NCBI GenBank assembly: GCA_963747535.1
Contig: CAVVFX010000022.1
Span: 248,001 to 312,000 of the forward strand
Direction: 5' to 3'
Length of the DNA: 64,000 nucleotides
From: CAVVFX01 sp963747535
GTDB lineage: Bacteria; Acidobacteriota; Terriglobia; Bryobacterales; Bryobacteraceae
Shown here: positions 53,354 through 61,220 of the stretch, in pieces
Position numbering within the stretch: position 1 is the stretch's first letter
Layout: each line of letters begins with the position of its first letter
Program-made: the position numbers and the translations under genes
The notes under the pieces: model-generated
Told to the model about the DNA's origin: nothing
The model's database searches: none
The model's input: only the letters and a program-made list of their open reading frames with translations

Positions 53354-53386
53354 CTTCCACCTTCATGTCGCTCACCCCTGGCATCC

Positions 53387-54061
53387 TCGTGGTGGATCTC
53401 GACCTCAGCCCGGCCTCAGGACTCCTCGCGTCACGGTGCCGCACTTCGCCGATGTAGCGCGCCTGGTATACCAACTCGATGGCTCTCGGCACGCGGAATC
53501 CCTACGGTAGGCGGTCCCACTCCTTCGCGCCGATGAGCGAGAGAAAGGTTCGGGCGGTCCGGTCAAGGCGGTGCTCAAACGCTGAAAGCACTACACCTGG
53601 AAGCTCTGCTGGTACGCAAGTGCTGCGACCCCCTGGAGCGTCTTCTCGCCGTCGATGGCGAGCTTCCTTAAAAGCACCGCTAACGCCTCCTTTGTGCCTA
53701 GGCTCTTGTCGATAGGTCCTTCTATGTCGGCCAGCGTTTACCGAGGTCTTCGCGGTTGCAATTGAGATGCCACGTGCGGATAACCGGCCACTCGGAGAAA
53801 GCTCTGGATCTTGGCTAGAGCTGTGCACAACGGTGGTCACATGAGCGTGTAGTCGTTTTAATCCGGCCAAAGGTTTGATCGAGGGCTCGCTTCCGCCGAT
53901 GTAAAGCAGTATTCTTTTTTCGTTCGACACTGATTTTACCGGAGGGTGAAGGCCCGGCAGCAGATCGAAACTTTGGCAGGGAACGGTCAGCGGCGGGCCT
54001 TCACGCCAGTCTGATTCTTTTTATCGCACTGCCAGAGGCGAAAGACAACAGCGACCCCGGG
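53387..54061. other. Decayed sequence with 11-bp inverted repeat
   Basis: No intact gene. Minus-strand shards such as SLGTKEALAVLLRKLAIDGE look coding but are broken by stops and frame changes. GTGAAGGCCCG (53946-53956) and CGGGCCTTCAC (53994-54004) form a perfect 11-base inverted repeat with a 37-base loop just before the DUF6431 gene, possibly an element end or a transcript structure. Confidence 0.4.
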
Positions 54062-54514
54062 GTGATCCCGTTGGTCCTTCTGCCGCGGCGGTGTCCTGTC
54101 TGCCGCGAGGACACGATCATCGGTCACGGACGGCGACTCCGCCAGTGCCACGACGATCGGCACCGAGCCTTCTGGGTGCGGCGCGGAATCTGTCGGCCAT
54201 GCAGGACGACCTTCACGATCCTGCCCGACTGGTTGACGCCGTCGACACATTACGGTTTGCATTTTCGACAGCAGGCTTGTGAGCAGATTGCCTCTGGCGA
54301 TTCTGTAGAGCGGGCCGTGCCGCACTGCAAAGATCCGGCGCGCTTACCCGATCCATCCACCGTGCGCCGATGGGCGCGGCGTCGGCTGCTTAGCGTCTGG
54401 CCCTGGGCTAAGGCCGGTGTTCGAAATGAGCACTTTTTCCGGTCATCCACCATCCTTGCCTGGGATCTTGGCGCGCTTTGCAATATTCTGCGGCTGGAGG
54501 CAAAAAGTCCATGA
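54062..54514 (+). CDS. DUF6431-type zinc-ribbon protein of a mobile element
   Basis: 150 residues, GTG start. PRRCPVCREDTIIGHGRRLR, then VRRGICRPCRTTFTILPDWL contain two CxxC pairs of a zinc ribbon, the pattern of DUF6431 proteins that accompany transposase/recombinase genes. ACEQIASGDSVERAV and PDPSTVRRWARRRL look like a helix-turn-helix. Its stop overlaps the ATG of the following CHC2-type remnant (ATGA), so the two were one operon. Intact itself, but its partners are broken. Confidence 0.6.
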   Translation: MIPLVLLPRRCPVCREDTIIGHGRRLRQCHDDRHRAFWVRRGICRPCRTTFTILPDWLTPSTHYGLHFRQQACEQIASGDSVERAVPHCKDPARLPDPSTVRRWARRRLLSVWPWAKAGVRNEHFFRSSTILAWDLGALCNILRLEAKSP

Positions 54515-54985
54515 TCCGTCACGCTCTCGACCAGCTAAAACACCAGATTCCGTTGCTGGACTATTTGCGGGCTCATCATTGGCAGTCCACGGGACGCTCA
54601 GCCGTGGTCGATGGATGGGGTTATGCCCTCTTCATCAGATCGCAAGCCGAGTTTCGTAGTGGACACCAATAAGAATCTTTTCTACTGCTACGGCTGTAGC
54701 CGCGGCGGCGATGTGATTCGTTTCGCCGAACTCTATCATCAGGTTAGGTTCCCCCAAGCTTTGGGCTTGCTGTGCCAGTGGCGTGGTATGGCTCCTCTGC
54801 TGCACGAAACCACCGGTTTCTACAGCATGCAGTTGCAACGCCACACCGACGCGGCAGAATATCTCTGTCAACGCGGAATCCGGTCGCCGGAACTGATCGA
54901 GCACATGCGGATCAGTTACGCACCCGAAGGCTGTTGCGAGGTTGGTTGACGCAGTTGGCGCAGCTATGCCGAATCACATGAGGCG
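54511..54985 (+). pseudogene. CHC2 zinc-finger (primase-like) protein, frameshifted and truncated
   Basis: MIRHALDQLKHQIPLLDYLR starts in frame, then the CHC2 zinc finger is split over three frames: WMGLCPLH, then SDRKPSFVVDTNKNLFYCYG and CSRGGDVIRFAELYHQVRFP. The region QRGIRSPELIEHMRISYAPE is present, and after a further shift LRGWLTQLAQLCRIT ends the match. The zinc-binding C-P-L-H ... C-x-x-C residues survive, but no continuous frame does. It is the partner of the DUF6431 gene in a decayed element. Confidence 0.7.
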
Positions 54986-55420
54986 TGACACGCTTTTCCG
55001 CGATGGATGGTTTGTTTCTTCTTGGCGGTGCTGACATGCTTATCGAGGACGTACTCGAATCCCGCGCGGGTCATGGGCCGCCCGCCAGCGTTGAGGAACA
55101 ACTCGGGAGCATCGCTGGCCTGGCGTACCTTGAGCCATGCATTCAAGGTAGCGGTGGTCCCCTTCCACAGCGGCAGAACACGTTCGCGTCGGCCCTTGCC
55201 CATCACGCGGATGGACGGGGGAAGTCGGCTATCGAATTGATCCGCGAAGCGAGACAAGTTCGGCAACCCGGAGACCGCATGCGTAAGCTACGTGCAACAT
55301 CGCGCGATCGCGCAAACCGAATGCCGTTGAAGCTGCATCAAGCAACGCCTGGATTTCATCGCGCTTTAGATACGCGACCAAGTACCAGTACGCGCGAGTA
55401 ATCGCAGGAACGTGCACCAC
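54945..55420 (-). pseudogene. Tyrosine recombinase, multiply frameshifted
   Basis: YLKRDEIQALLDAASTAFGL, then RDRAMLHVAYACGLRVAELV (with the first catalytic arginine) is in one frame. IRVMGKGRRERVLPLWKGTT and GGRPMTRAGFEYVLDKHVS are in a second, and KRVTPHVIRHSCAN (HxxR box) is in a third. The tyrosine end is lost. This is a dead integrase lying head-on against the CHC2 remnant, so the two pieces were joined by rearrangement. Confidence 0.7.
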
Positions 55421-55866
55421 ACGACCGCGTGCTGCAGTCCTTGGACCTTGCGGGAAACGAACAGCGCCTCGGTGTAGACGGGCTGACGCGCACGATTACG
55501 CCAGGGTCGATTTTCGAGCCCTCAAACAGATCGCCCAGCCCACTCGCTCAAACGATTCGCGGATTATGCCATAGCCCACGGCGACCAATTTGTTCGTATT
55601 GAACGCGTGCTGGCGTGGGTGACCTCGGAAACACCTTCGGCCACACGGCGGTGCAGGTTGGTTGCACGGGTACGCCGATTCGCGCTTGACATTAGGCCGA
55701 TATCTTCCTCGACTGGCCCGCGCCGTCAATCGGAAGTCCTTCCCCACCGAGTGAATCCTATTGCCCCTGGGAATGGCATTGCCCCTTTCTCACCAGCGAC
55801 TTAACCGGGAGTACGCTGTTAATCCAAATAAGCCAAAGACTGCAAGCCGGCAGGTCTGACGTTGTC
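55421..55866. other. No intact gene
   Basis: Upstream part of the broken recombinase, with fragments in several frames (for example RKVQGLQHAVV on the minus strand), then sequence without coding features. Confidence 0.4.
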
Positions 55867-56202
55867 GTGGGTTGCGACGATGCGCACCGACCGGCTAACG
55901 GTGATCAGTTGAAAGAGATACGGAAACTGTTGGTCGAAGAACTTGGCGATAGAGTGCCAGGGGACGATCCATCTGACGATCTCTGCCAGCGGATATACCG
56001 AGCACTTGCAGGATGTCCGCTCGAGTGGGTCACGACTGGCTCCAAGGGAATCGGGCTACTCCGCCTTCGGATACGCAAACGCCAATTCGATATCGACAGC
56101 TATGGATTCGTTGAACTCCTTGCCCGAGATATTGGGAAATACTGGAAAGAAAGCCAAATCAAATCTCGGCAACAGGAAAAAGAAGCGCGTGCGCGGACCT
56201 AG
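55867..56202 (+). CDS. Small hypothetical protein
   Basis: 111 residues with a GTG start and no strong ribosome-binding site. QLKEIRKLLVEELGDRVPGD and LCQRIYRALAGCPLEWVTTG precede a basic region GLLRLRIRKRQFDIDSYGFVELLARDIGKYW. No family recognised. Its isolated position in an accessory region and the continuous frame make it a possible but unproven gene. Confidence 0.4.
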   Translation: MGCDDAHRPANGDQLKEIRKLLVEELGDRVPGDDPSDDLCQRIYRALAGCPLEWVTTGSKGIGLLRLRIRKRQFDIDSYGFVELLARDIGKYWKESQIKSRQQEKEARART

Positions 56203-56544
56203 AACCGTTTGATACAGGGGGTTGAGGAATCCTTTCAGCGACTGCACTTGGATTGGCAGGTCCTGAATCAGTTCGCAGACGCTACCACCTGAAAGTCTTC
56301 TCGCATGGGGCCTGCAGCGATCAGCGGTCGTGGCCGCGGTGCCTAGATTGCATGTTCAACAACCCACCCCTTGTTGAACACCTGCCGTCGCCCGCCAAAC
56401 GAAGCCTCGCGTTTGCTCCTACGAGCGGATATAGGAACCTTGACACCCAGCGAAATGCGACCGAAGAGGCGGCATCAGAGTTGGACGGGTGTATTACTCG
56501 CGGATGCGCCAAATGGTTTCCGTACACTCTCAACGCGTGGAGCG
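56203..56544. other. No gene seen
   Basis: Between the small hypothetical and the coiled-coil gene. Only shadow frames, with no recognised product or regulatory element. Confidence 0.45.
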
Positions 56545-56784
56545 TTACTGCAAGTCCACCTTTGCCTTCGTGTGGCCGTTGCCGCCTGAACGCCGCATCT
56601 GATCGATCAAGGCTTTGAGGCTGGCGTCGGTGCGTTTCTGCGCAGCGTTCAGCTCGCGGATATCCTTCCGGGTTGCGATCACCAGCCGCATTCCCTCTTG
56701 CACCAGGGCACGAGTCGCCGCGATTTGTTTCTCGTGGGCCGCGATCTGTTTGTCGTGTTTCTGGAGCCATTCCTTCATCGTCAT
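56545..56784 (-). CDS. Small coiled-coil protein
   Basis: 79 residues, predicted almost entirely helical: MTMKEWLQKHDKQIAAHEKQ, then TRALVQEGMRLVIATRKDIRELNAAQKRTDASLKALIDQM in heptad-like spacing. A longer frame starts at 56829, but the ATG at 56784 overlaps the stop of the upstream 55-residue gene as ATGA, so that is the likely start. The function is unknown; small coiled-coil proteins of this kind occur beside phage-like modules. Confidence 0.6.
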   Translation of the reverse strand: MTMKEWLQKHDKQIAAHEKQIAATRALVQEGMRLVIATRKDIRELNAAQKRTDASLKALIDQMRRSGGNGHTKAKVDLQ

Positions 56785-56948
56785 TTGGTTGCCGTCCCGT
56801 TCTTCGCCGCGGCCTTTTTCTTCGCCCATCTCGCTTGCACAGCCTTGCGGGCGGCTTCACTCCGTTCTTTCGCGGTGCGATTGGCGGCAGTCGCCAGTCC
56901 GCCCGCCCTTCCGAGTTCGGTCACATCGACCGTTATTTTCTTTCCCAT
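56781..56948 (-). CDS. Short basic Ala-rich protein (55 residues)
   Basis: A short gene on the minus strand: KKITVDVTELGRAGGLATAA, then NRTAKERSEAARKAVQARWA and a lysine-rich end. The GG-x-A-x-A-x-x-T-x-x-ERSEAARKAVQARWAKKK pattern recurs in small proteins of soil bacteria (recollection), probably nucleic-acid-binding because of its basic helix. It begins directly at the divergent promoter region and is coupled to the coiled-coil gene by an ATGA overlap. A -10 element TATACT lies only eight bases before its ATG, so the mRNA may be leaderless. Confidence 0.6.
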   Translation of the reverse strand: MGKKITVDVTELGRAGGLATAANRTAKERSEAARKAVQARWAKKKAAAKNGTATK

Positions 56949-56955
56949 CACGCTA

Positions 56956-57013
56956 AGTATACCTATTTCGCAGCGTGCTACGTATTGACTATACGCAGCG
57001 TGGTGCGTATAGT
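56956..57013. promoter_or_regulatory. Divergent promoters with two matching operators
   Basis: Plus strand: -35 TTGACT (56985-56990), 17-base spacer, -10 TATAGT (57008-57013). The spacer contains the palindrome TACGCA-GCGTGG-TGCGTA (56992-57009). Exactly 25 bases to the left lies a related site, TTCGCA-GCGTGC-TACGTA (56967-56984), adjoining the -10 element TATACT (56961-56956) of the minus-strand gene. Each promoter thus has one operator, an arrangement like phage lysogeny control regions. No obvious repressor gene is adjacent. Confidence 0.65.
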
Positions 57014-57034
57014 GGGTGAATGAAAGGAATCACG

Positions 57035-57235
57035 ATGTACCAAGAAGAGACTTATGAATCGAACGACGATGAAGCCTGCGAGGCAGCCCAGCTTGCGGAC
57101 GAAGAGGGGCACTTCGAGTACGAAGCCGAAGAAATGCAAGTGGGGCTGTGGGCGGGACCGCTCGTACGCCTGCCCGACGTTTCGCCTCTTGCGCACCCGG
57201 CACGGTGCATGACCCGTATGAAGGAGGTCGCATAG
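57035..57235 (+). CDS. Small acidic protein, first gene of phage-like operon
   Basis: 66 residues, strongly acidic (EETYESNDDEACEAAQLADE, EEGHFEYEAEEM). The upstream ATG at 57020 would lie right at the transcription start. The ATG at 57035 has an AAAGGA ribosome-binding site six bases before it and is preferred. No family recognised. It is followed after two bases by the next gene and read from the strong promoter at 56985-57013. Confidence 0.6.
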   Translation: MYQEETYESNDDEACEAAQLADEEGHFEYEAEEMQVGLWAGPLVRLPDVSPLAHPARCMTRMKEVA

Positions 57236-57237
57236 CA

Positions 57238-57885
57238 ATGTCAGTAATCAGATTTGACGCCAACGTGCCCGTCGAGGTCGCGTTGAAGTTCGATGGCGGC
57301 AAGCAGGTAAAAAGTCGCATTCCAGAAGCCCCTGACCAGATGATGTATACGGTCTGTGGTGACGATACGATCTACGTTCCGCTCCACGTCGCGGACCAGA
57401 TCACCCAACTCGGCATCAGGAAGATGGAGCTTATCGCCATCTGCAAACGCCAGCAACACGGCGTTACCCGGTGGGAAGTGAAGCGCTTGGGCGATGCCGC
57501 TGAACCGGCCCGTCCAGAACCGCCGACGATGCTGGAGAATCAAGTTACACGTTCCATCGAGCAGGGCAATCAACAGAAGGCCCAGCGGGCGTTATCAGCA
57601 CCCGCCGGGCCTCAGAATACCCAAACAGCAGGTATCCACAACACCCCCAATTCTACTCCGCCGATCGCACACACTGTGATCAGTAAGATCATGGCCAGCG
57701 CGCTAATCGCGTCCATCGACGCTACACAGGAAGCCGAGCGTTATGCCCACTCGAAGGGCTTTGAGCTTGAGTTCGGAGCGGACGACATACCTGCGATAGC
57801 TGCGACGATTTTCATCGCGGCATCAAAGCAGGCACTGTATCCCTCCGATAACCCGAACGCGGAAGGTGCAACATGGCGGCAGTAG
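57238..57885 (+). CDS. Hypothetical protein of phage-like operon
   Basis: 215 residues. The N-terminal half (VIRFDANVPVEVALKFDGGK, TVCGDDTIYVPLHVADQITQ, VTRWEVKRLG) looks like a compact beta-rich domain. A Pro/Gln/Asn-rich linker (APAGPQNTQTAGIHNTPNST) follows, then a helical end (ALIASIDATQEAERYAHSKG). Not recognised. The ATG at 57238 follows an AAGGAGG (57221-57227) and overlaps the Gp157 gene by 13 bases at its end. Its position before a Gp157 gene suggests a phage recombination or DNA-metabolism cassette (inference). Confidence 0.65.
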   Translation: MSVIRFDANVPVEVALKFDGGKQVKSRIPEAPDQMMYTVCGDDTIYVPLHVADQITQLGIRKMELIAICKRQQHGVTRWEVKRLGDAAEPARPEPPTMLENQVTRSIEQGNQQKAQRALSAPAGPQNTQTAGIHNTPNSTPPIAHTVISKIMASALIASIDATQEAERYAHSKGFELEFGADDIPAIAATIFIAASKQALYPSDNPNAEGATWRQ

Positions 57886-58508
57886 CCCTCGTCCCAGCCG
57901 CCGCGTCGACACTCTACGACATCGAAGAGCATCTCGACTCGTTGCTAGACTCAGTCGAACTGGTCACTCCAGACCAGGAACAACAGTTTCTCTCTGACTT
58001 CCAGGCGGCGCTAACCAGCGCCGCCGATAAGCGGGATCGCGTCGCGCATCGCCTCGCCCGCCTCGAAAACCAGCAAGCGTTCGCAGCCGCTGAGATAAAA
58101 CGGCTCCAGGGGTTCAAGAAGGGCCGCGAGTCGGAACAGATTCGCCTCGAAGGCTACGTGTCCTACTGCATTCAGGCGCTCGGCAAAGACGCCAAAGACA
58201 AGTACCGCAAGCTCGAAGGCAACACCACGGTAATGTGCCTCCGGGGATGCGCTCCTTCGGTGGACGTGAAGGAAGAGGCCGCTATCCCGCTCGACTACAA
58301 GCGCGCCATGATCCACATGGGGGCGGCGATGTGGGATGACATCCTCAACTCCCTGGACCCGGAATTTCGCGACGCCGTGCTCACCGCGACGACCAACGAC
58401 TTATCGGTCACAGTGGACAAGGTGGCGATCAAAGCCGCAATCGAGGCGGGAATCAGCGTACCCGGCGCCAAGCTGATTACAGACAAGACCACGCTGGGGA
58501 GAAAGTAG
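57873..58508 (+). CDS. Siphovirus Gp157-like protein
   Basis: 211 residues. TLYDIEEHLDSLLDSVELVT, then LSDFQAALTSAADKRDRVAH, IKRLQGFKKGRESEQIRLEG and YVSYCIQALGKDAKDKYRKL follow the Gp157 layout: N-terminal domain, coiled coil, and a C-terminal part with AAIPLDYKRAM and AIKAAIEAGISVPGAKL. Gp157 proteins are found in siphoviruses and prophages, and in streptococcal phage were linked to phage resistance (family knowledge). Third gene of the module; a strong hairpin terminator follows 29 bases after its stop. Confidence 0.8.
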   Translation: MAAVALVPAAASTLYDIEEHLDSLLDSVELVTPDQEQQFLSDFQAALTSAADKRDRVAHRLARLENQQAFAAAEIKRLQGFKKGRESEQIRLEGYVSYCIQALGKDAKDKYRKLEGNTTVMCLRGCAPSVDVKEEAAIPLDYKRAMIHMGAAMWDDILNSLDPEFRDAVLTATTNDLSVTVDKVAIKAAIEAGISVPGAKLITDKTTLGRK

Positions 58509-58537
58509 GACCCGTCATTGGCTCAGCTCGTGTTTCG

Positions 58538-58577
58538 AAAAGCCCTCGCGGGTTACTTCCAATCCGCGAGGGCTTTT
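58538..58577. terminator. Bidirectional terminator, perfect 14-bp stem
   Basis: AAAAGCCCTCGCGG (58538-58551), a 12-base loop, CCGCGAGGGCTTTT (58564-58577). The flanking A and T runs make it work in both directions. It ends the Gp157 operon, and its right arm and loop also code for the last residues of the opposing integrase remnant. Confidence 0.85.
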
Positions 58578-58830
58578 CCCATTTGGTCGCGGCGCGAATT
58601 GGTAACGTGCGCGTAGATCATGGTGTTCGCGATATTGGCGTGTCCTACCCAGTCCTGAACCTGCTCGACGTTGAATCCCTTGCTCAACAGGTGGGGTGCA
58701 GCAGGCATGTTTGAAGGTATGGCAGTGGCGCAGCTTCAAAGGCCACCCAGCTCGCACGCCGTAAGCTTTCGCTACGATATCCAGCATCTGCCGGCTGATG
58801 GGCCCGCCCTGAACCCCCTGAACGACTGAG
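58553..58830 (-). pseudogene. Integrase (tyrosine recombinase) C-terminal fragment
   Basis: ISRQMLDIVAKAYGVRAGWP, LKLRHCHTFKHACCT (H-x-x-KH version of the HxxR box), then after a one-base insertion in a C run THLLSKGFNVEQVQDWVGHA, NIANTMIYAHVTNSRRDQMG, with GH and the catalytic tyrosine in MIYAHV, and the end KALADWK. The N-terminal two thirds are missing. It is probably what remains of the integrase of the phage-like module beside it. Confidence 0.75.
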
Positions 58831-59484
58831 CAGGAATGCGGAGGAATGGCTTCCGTGCCGTTACATCGTCAGATGTTCCGGTGATGGTGCGCCACCGGCA
58901 AAGTGGGCGGAACGAGGTTCGGACGGAATCACCTACTATCGCAGATTGCGTCCGGCCGACACCCCATTTATTGCCACAGAATCGAGCCCGCCAGGACGGG
59001 TTGCAGCCACACACTCGCTGGATAGCCCTGATGTCTGGACAAATCCGGCACGTACCTGTCACCATGCCGATTCCGGAAAGCCACTGGACCCTCACGCAGA
59101 GGCCCAACTTTCTCTAAAATTGTATCTATTGCGCGGAGGAGTCCGGGATGCCTGGGCGCGCGTCGCCGAGCGGGTCCGCAATCGTCAGCTATAGCCTAAT
59201 GAGGTGGTGCTCGACGGTCGAGTTCGTCTTACACTGTCGGCATCGAAGGCGTTGCTGTACAAACGAATCGCTTCCGCAACGCACGACGCCAGCGGTGGGT
59301 GCCTCGAACATCACTTGGCCGAAAGTCGCGGTGGACGAAACTGGCTCTTCGGCGAAGGCTGATGCGTCATTCTCCCACATAGGCGTATCACAGGCGTCAG
59401 CCCCGATTCCGCAGATCGGCGAGTCGGCTACACGGCCAAGTGGTTTTGCTGGGAGACGAGCTGTTTCCGGGCAAGCCGTTTCCT
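58831..59484. other. No gene recognised
   Basis: Open frames on both strands overlap, but none has a recognisable product or convincing start. Probably decayed sequence between the integrase tail and the TIGR03435 remnant. Confidence 0.45.
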
Positions 59485-59606
59485 GCCGGAACTTTCCGCG
59501 AACTTTTGCCGCGCGGTCGTGTCGAATTCACTACTACAACCGGGCCCTTCGTCGATTGCAGCTTCAGACCGAGCTGTTCCTGAACAGCGGCAAAGAGAGA
59601 GTCCCC
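59485..59606 (-). pseudogene. TIGR03435-type C-terminal remnant (copy 1)
   Basis: GDSLFAAVQEQLGLKLQSTK, then GPVVVV reads as the end of a TIGR03435 protein (SLFTALQEQLGLKL-x-x-x-KGPVEVLVIDHVEKPSEN in intact members), after which the frame loses resemblance. It is the same family as the gene at 63050, but only about 35 codons are left. Confidence 0.6.
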
Positions 59607-59795
59607 GGTGACGACGTGCCATCAGCCGGACACGTCGACTTCAGTCCCGCCCTTGAGCAGGCCGCCCACTCCCAACAGCGGCCCGCGCAGGCGGCCCACG
59701 AATCCGCTGGATCCTTTGTGACGCACAGAGACTCAGCAGGGACCGTTTTGCTGTCGGGCCCTAATCTAAGAGAGAAAGTACGATAATGTTTCAGC

Positions 59796-60464
59796 GTGCT
59801 GCTGTACATAATCGTTCCCATAATTGTCGCAGTACTCTTTTTTGCAGTGCTGCGGCATTTCTTCCATATAACCCGTAAGAGATCCGTCACTACGGACGTT
59901 GTGCAAGGCATTTTCGTCGGCGCCGCTCTGACTTTTATCACGGTGTTGATCATTCTCCCGACTTTTTATGTCACCAAGATAAACGGCTGGACCACCATGT
60001 TTGGATGCGGCGAGCCCGGCAGCGGCCTTCTTTTACGTGCCGCATGCAACGTGACATTTAGGGGCCCCATAAACGTACCGCAAGAGGCGATGTACTGGAC
60101 GACCAGCAAAGATGGCGCGGGGCATAGGCTGTCTGGAGCACACGACTACACGCTACGTTTTGCGGCAGGACAACTTCCGCCCAACAATGCGTTCTGGTCA
60201 CTCACTATGGGCGACGCGGGCAATCGCTTTGTACCGAATCCTATTAACCGATATAGCATCAGCGATCGCTCTGGCCTCGTGCCAAATGCCAATGGCTCCG
60301 TTGATATCTATATTCAACACACTGCTCCCACAGGTCATGAGTCAAACTGGCTACCCGCACCGGCTGGGAATTTCATACTCTGGATGCGCGTGTATCTGCC
60401 AGGTCAAACCGTTCTCGATCGCGAGTACAAAGTGCCACCGATCGTCGAAGAACGACAACATTAA
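59796..60464 (+). CDS. Membrane-anchored DUF1214 protein
   Basis: 222 residues with a GTG start. Two N-terminal membrane segments (LLYIIVPIIVAVLFFAVL; GIFVGAALTFITVLIILPTFY) are followed by a DUF1214-like domain: YTLRFAAGQLPPNNAFWSLT, then RYSISDRSGLVPNANGSVDI, YIQHTAPTGHESNWLPAPAG and NFILWMRVYLP. DUF1214 is normally the C-terminal half of DUF1254-DUF1214 proteins of unknown function. Here the DUF1254-like half is the next gene, two bases downstream. Confidence 0.8.
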   Translation: MLLYIIVPIIVAVLFFAVLRHFFHITRKRSVTTDVVQGIFVGAALTFITVLIILPTFYVTKINGWTTMFGCGEPGSGLLLRAACNVTFRGPINVPQEAMYWTTSKDGAGHRLSGAHDYTLRFAAGQLPPNNAFWSLTMGDAGNRFVPNPINRYSISDRSGLVPNANGSVDIYIQHTAPTGHESNWLPAPAGNFILWMRVYLPGQTVLDREYKVPPIVEERQH

Positions 60465-60466
60465 AT

Positions 60467-61063
60467 ATGAAGCACAAACATCTCATCATATCTGGCTCGG
60501 TCGCTATCGTGGCGTGGATAATAGGAACCTTTCTCCTCGCGTTTTTTTGGCCGCATTTGGTGAACGGTAATTTCAAAAAAGCAATCCTCAACCAAGGGTT
60601 CGGCGACGGCCCCGTCCCGATCAACACGCTTTACACGGAGCCACAAGCACTCTTTGCCGAGCCGCTCACCGTGCAGTCCACTTCGGGTTCGAATTTAATG
60701 ACTGTCGGCGTGAACCATGACACGCTTCTTACCGTGGGCTGGCTCGATCTCTCCAACGGACCGCAAGTGTTGCATGTGCCAGATTTTTCCGGTCGCTATT
60801 ATAGCGTGCAGTTCACCGATCCGTTTGACATCGACTTCGCATATGTCGGCACGCGCACCACGGGTACCGGAGCGGGCGACTATCTCATCACGGGGCCGGG
60901 ATGGAACGGAACTGTGCCGAGCGGCAGAAAACGGATTTCTTCGCCGAACAATTCGGTACTCGTTGCTGGTCGGATTCTCGTTTACACCGATAGCGATCTC
61001 TCGACCGCTTATGATCTTGCAAAGCAGATTCGGCTCGCACCTCTTTCAACCCAACAACGCTGA
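60467..61063 (+). CDS. Membrane-anchored DUF1254 protein
   Basis: 198 residues. One N-terminal membrane segment (LIISGSVAIVAWIIGTFLLAFF) and a DUF1254-like domain: LTVQSTSGSNLMTVGVNHDT, LLTVGWLDLSNGPQVLHVPD, FSGRYYSVQFTDPFDIDFAY, then the GDYLITGPGWNGTVPSG strand typical of the family. Encoded two bases after the DUF1214 gene; the two probably form a complex replacing the usual fused protein. No enzyme activity is known for the family. Confidence 0.8.
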   Translation: MKHKHLIISGSVAIVAWIIGTFLLAFFWPHLVNGNFKKAILNQGFGDGPVPINTLYTEPQALFAEPLTVQSTSGSNLMTVGVNHDTLLTVGWLDLSNGPQVLHVPDFSGRYYSVQFTDPFDIDFAYVGTRTTGTGAGDYLITGPGWNGTVPSGRKRISSPNNSVLVAGRILVYTDSDLSTAYDLAKQIRLAPLSTQQR

Positions 61064-61220
61064 AAACTAACGCAGGCGGCCCCCACGAACTACCCGAATC
61101 TCCGGTGACCCACGGAGATTCCCGAAGGACCTAATTAAAAAGGATTTCGACCGAGTCGGGGACCGCGCCCGCTCTCTGGTGATTTTCAGCCGCTTACTTT
61201 GTGATGACGTTGGCCGGGTC

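Larger units (their letters stand above)
51543..53377 (+). mobile_element. Complete ISKra4-type insertion sequence
   Basis: 1835 bases bounded by imperfect 20-base inverted repeats: GGGTGTGCGACCTCAAAGTG at 51543-51562 and CACCTTCATGTCGCTCACCC at 53358-53377 (16 of 20 positions match as reverse complements). It is flanked by a perfect 9-base direct repeat, CTGGCATCC, at 51534-51542 and 53378-53386, the target-site duplication. Both open frames between are undamaged. This is a whole and probably recent insertion, in contrast to the decayed elements around it. Confidence 0.9.

Noticed and set aside
51476..53458. A small gene interrupted by the insertion sequence
   Set aside because: Removing the element and one copy of the duplication gives a plus-strand frame (LDDLMSSYTNARPGAGILVV) slightly like a serine hydrolase start, but it soon hits a stop and overlaps the opposite gene's start; too weak to call.
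54985..55401. 138-codon plus-strand frame
   Set aside because: Antisense to the tyrosine recombinase remnant, which shows clear motifs on the other strand.
56321..56860. 179-codon minus-strand frame
   Set aside because: Arg/Pro-rich shadow of the 55-residue and coiled-coil genes, which have a proper ATGA coupling and protein-like composition.
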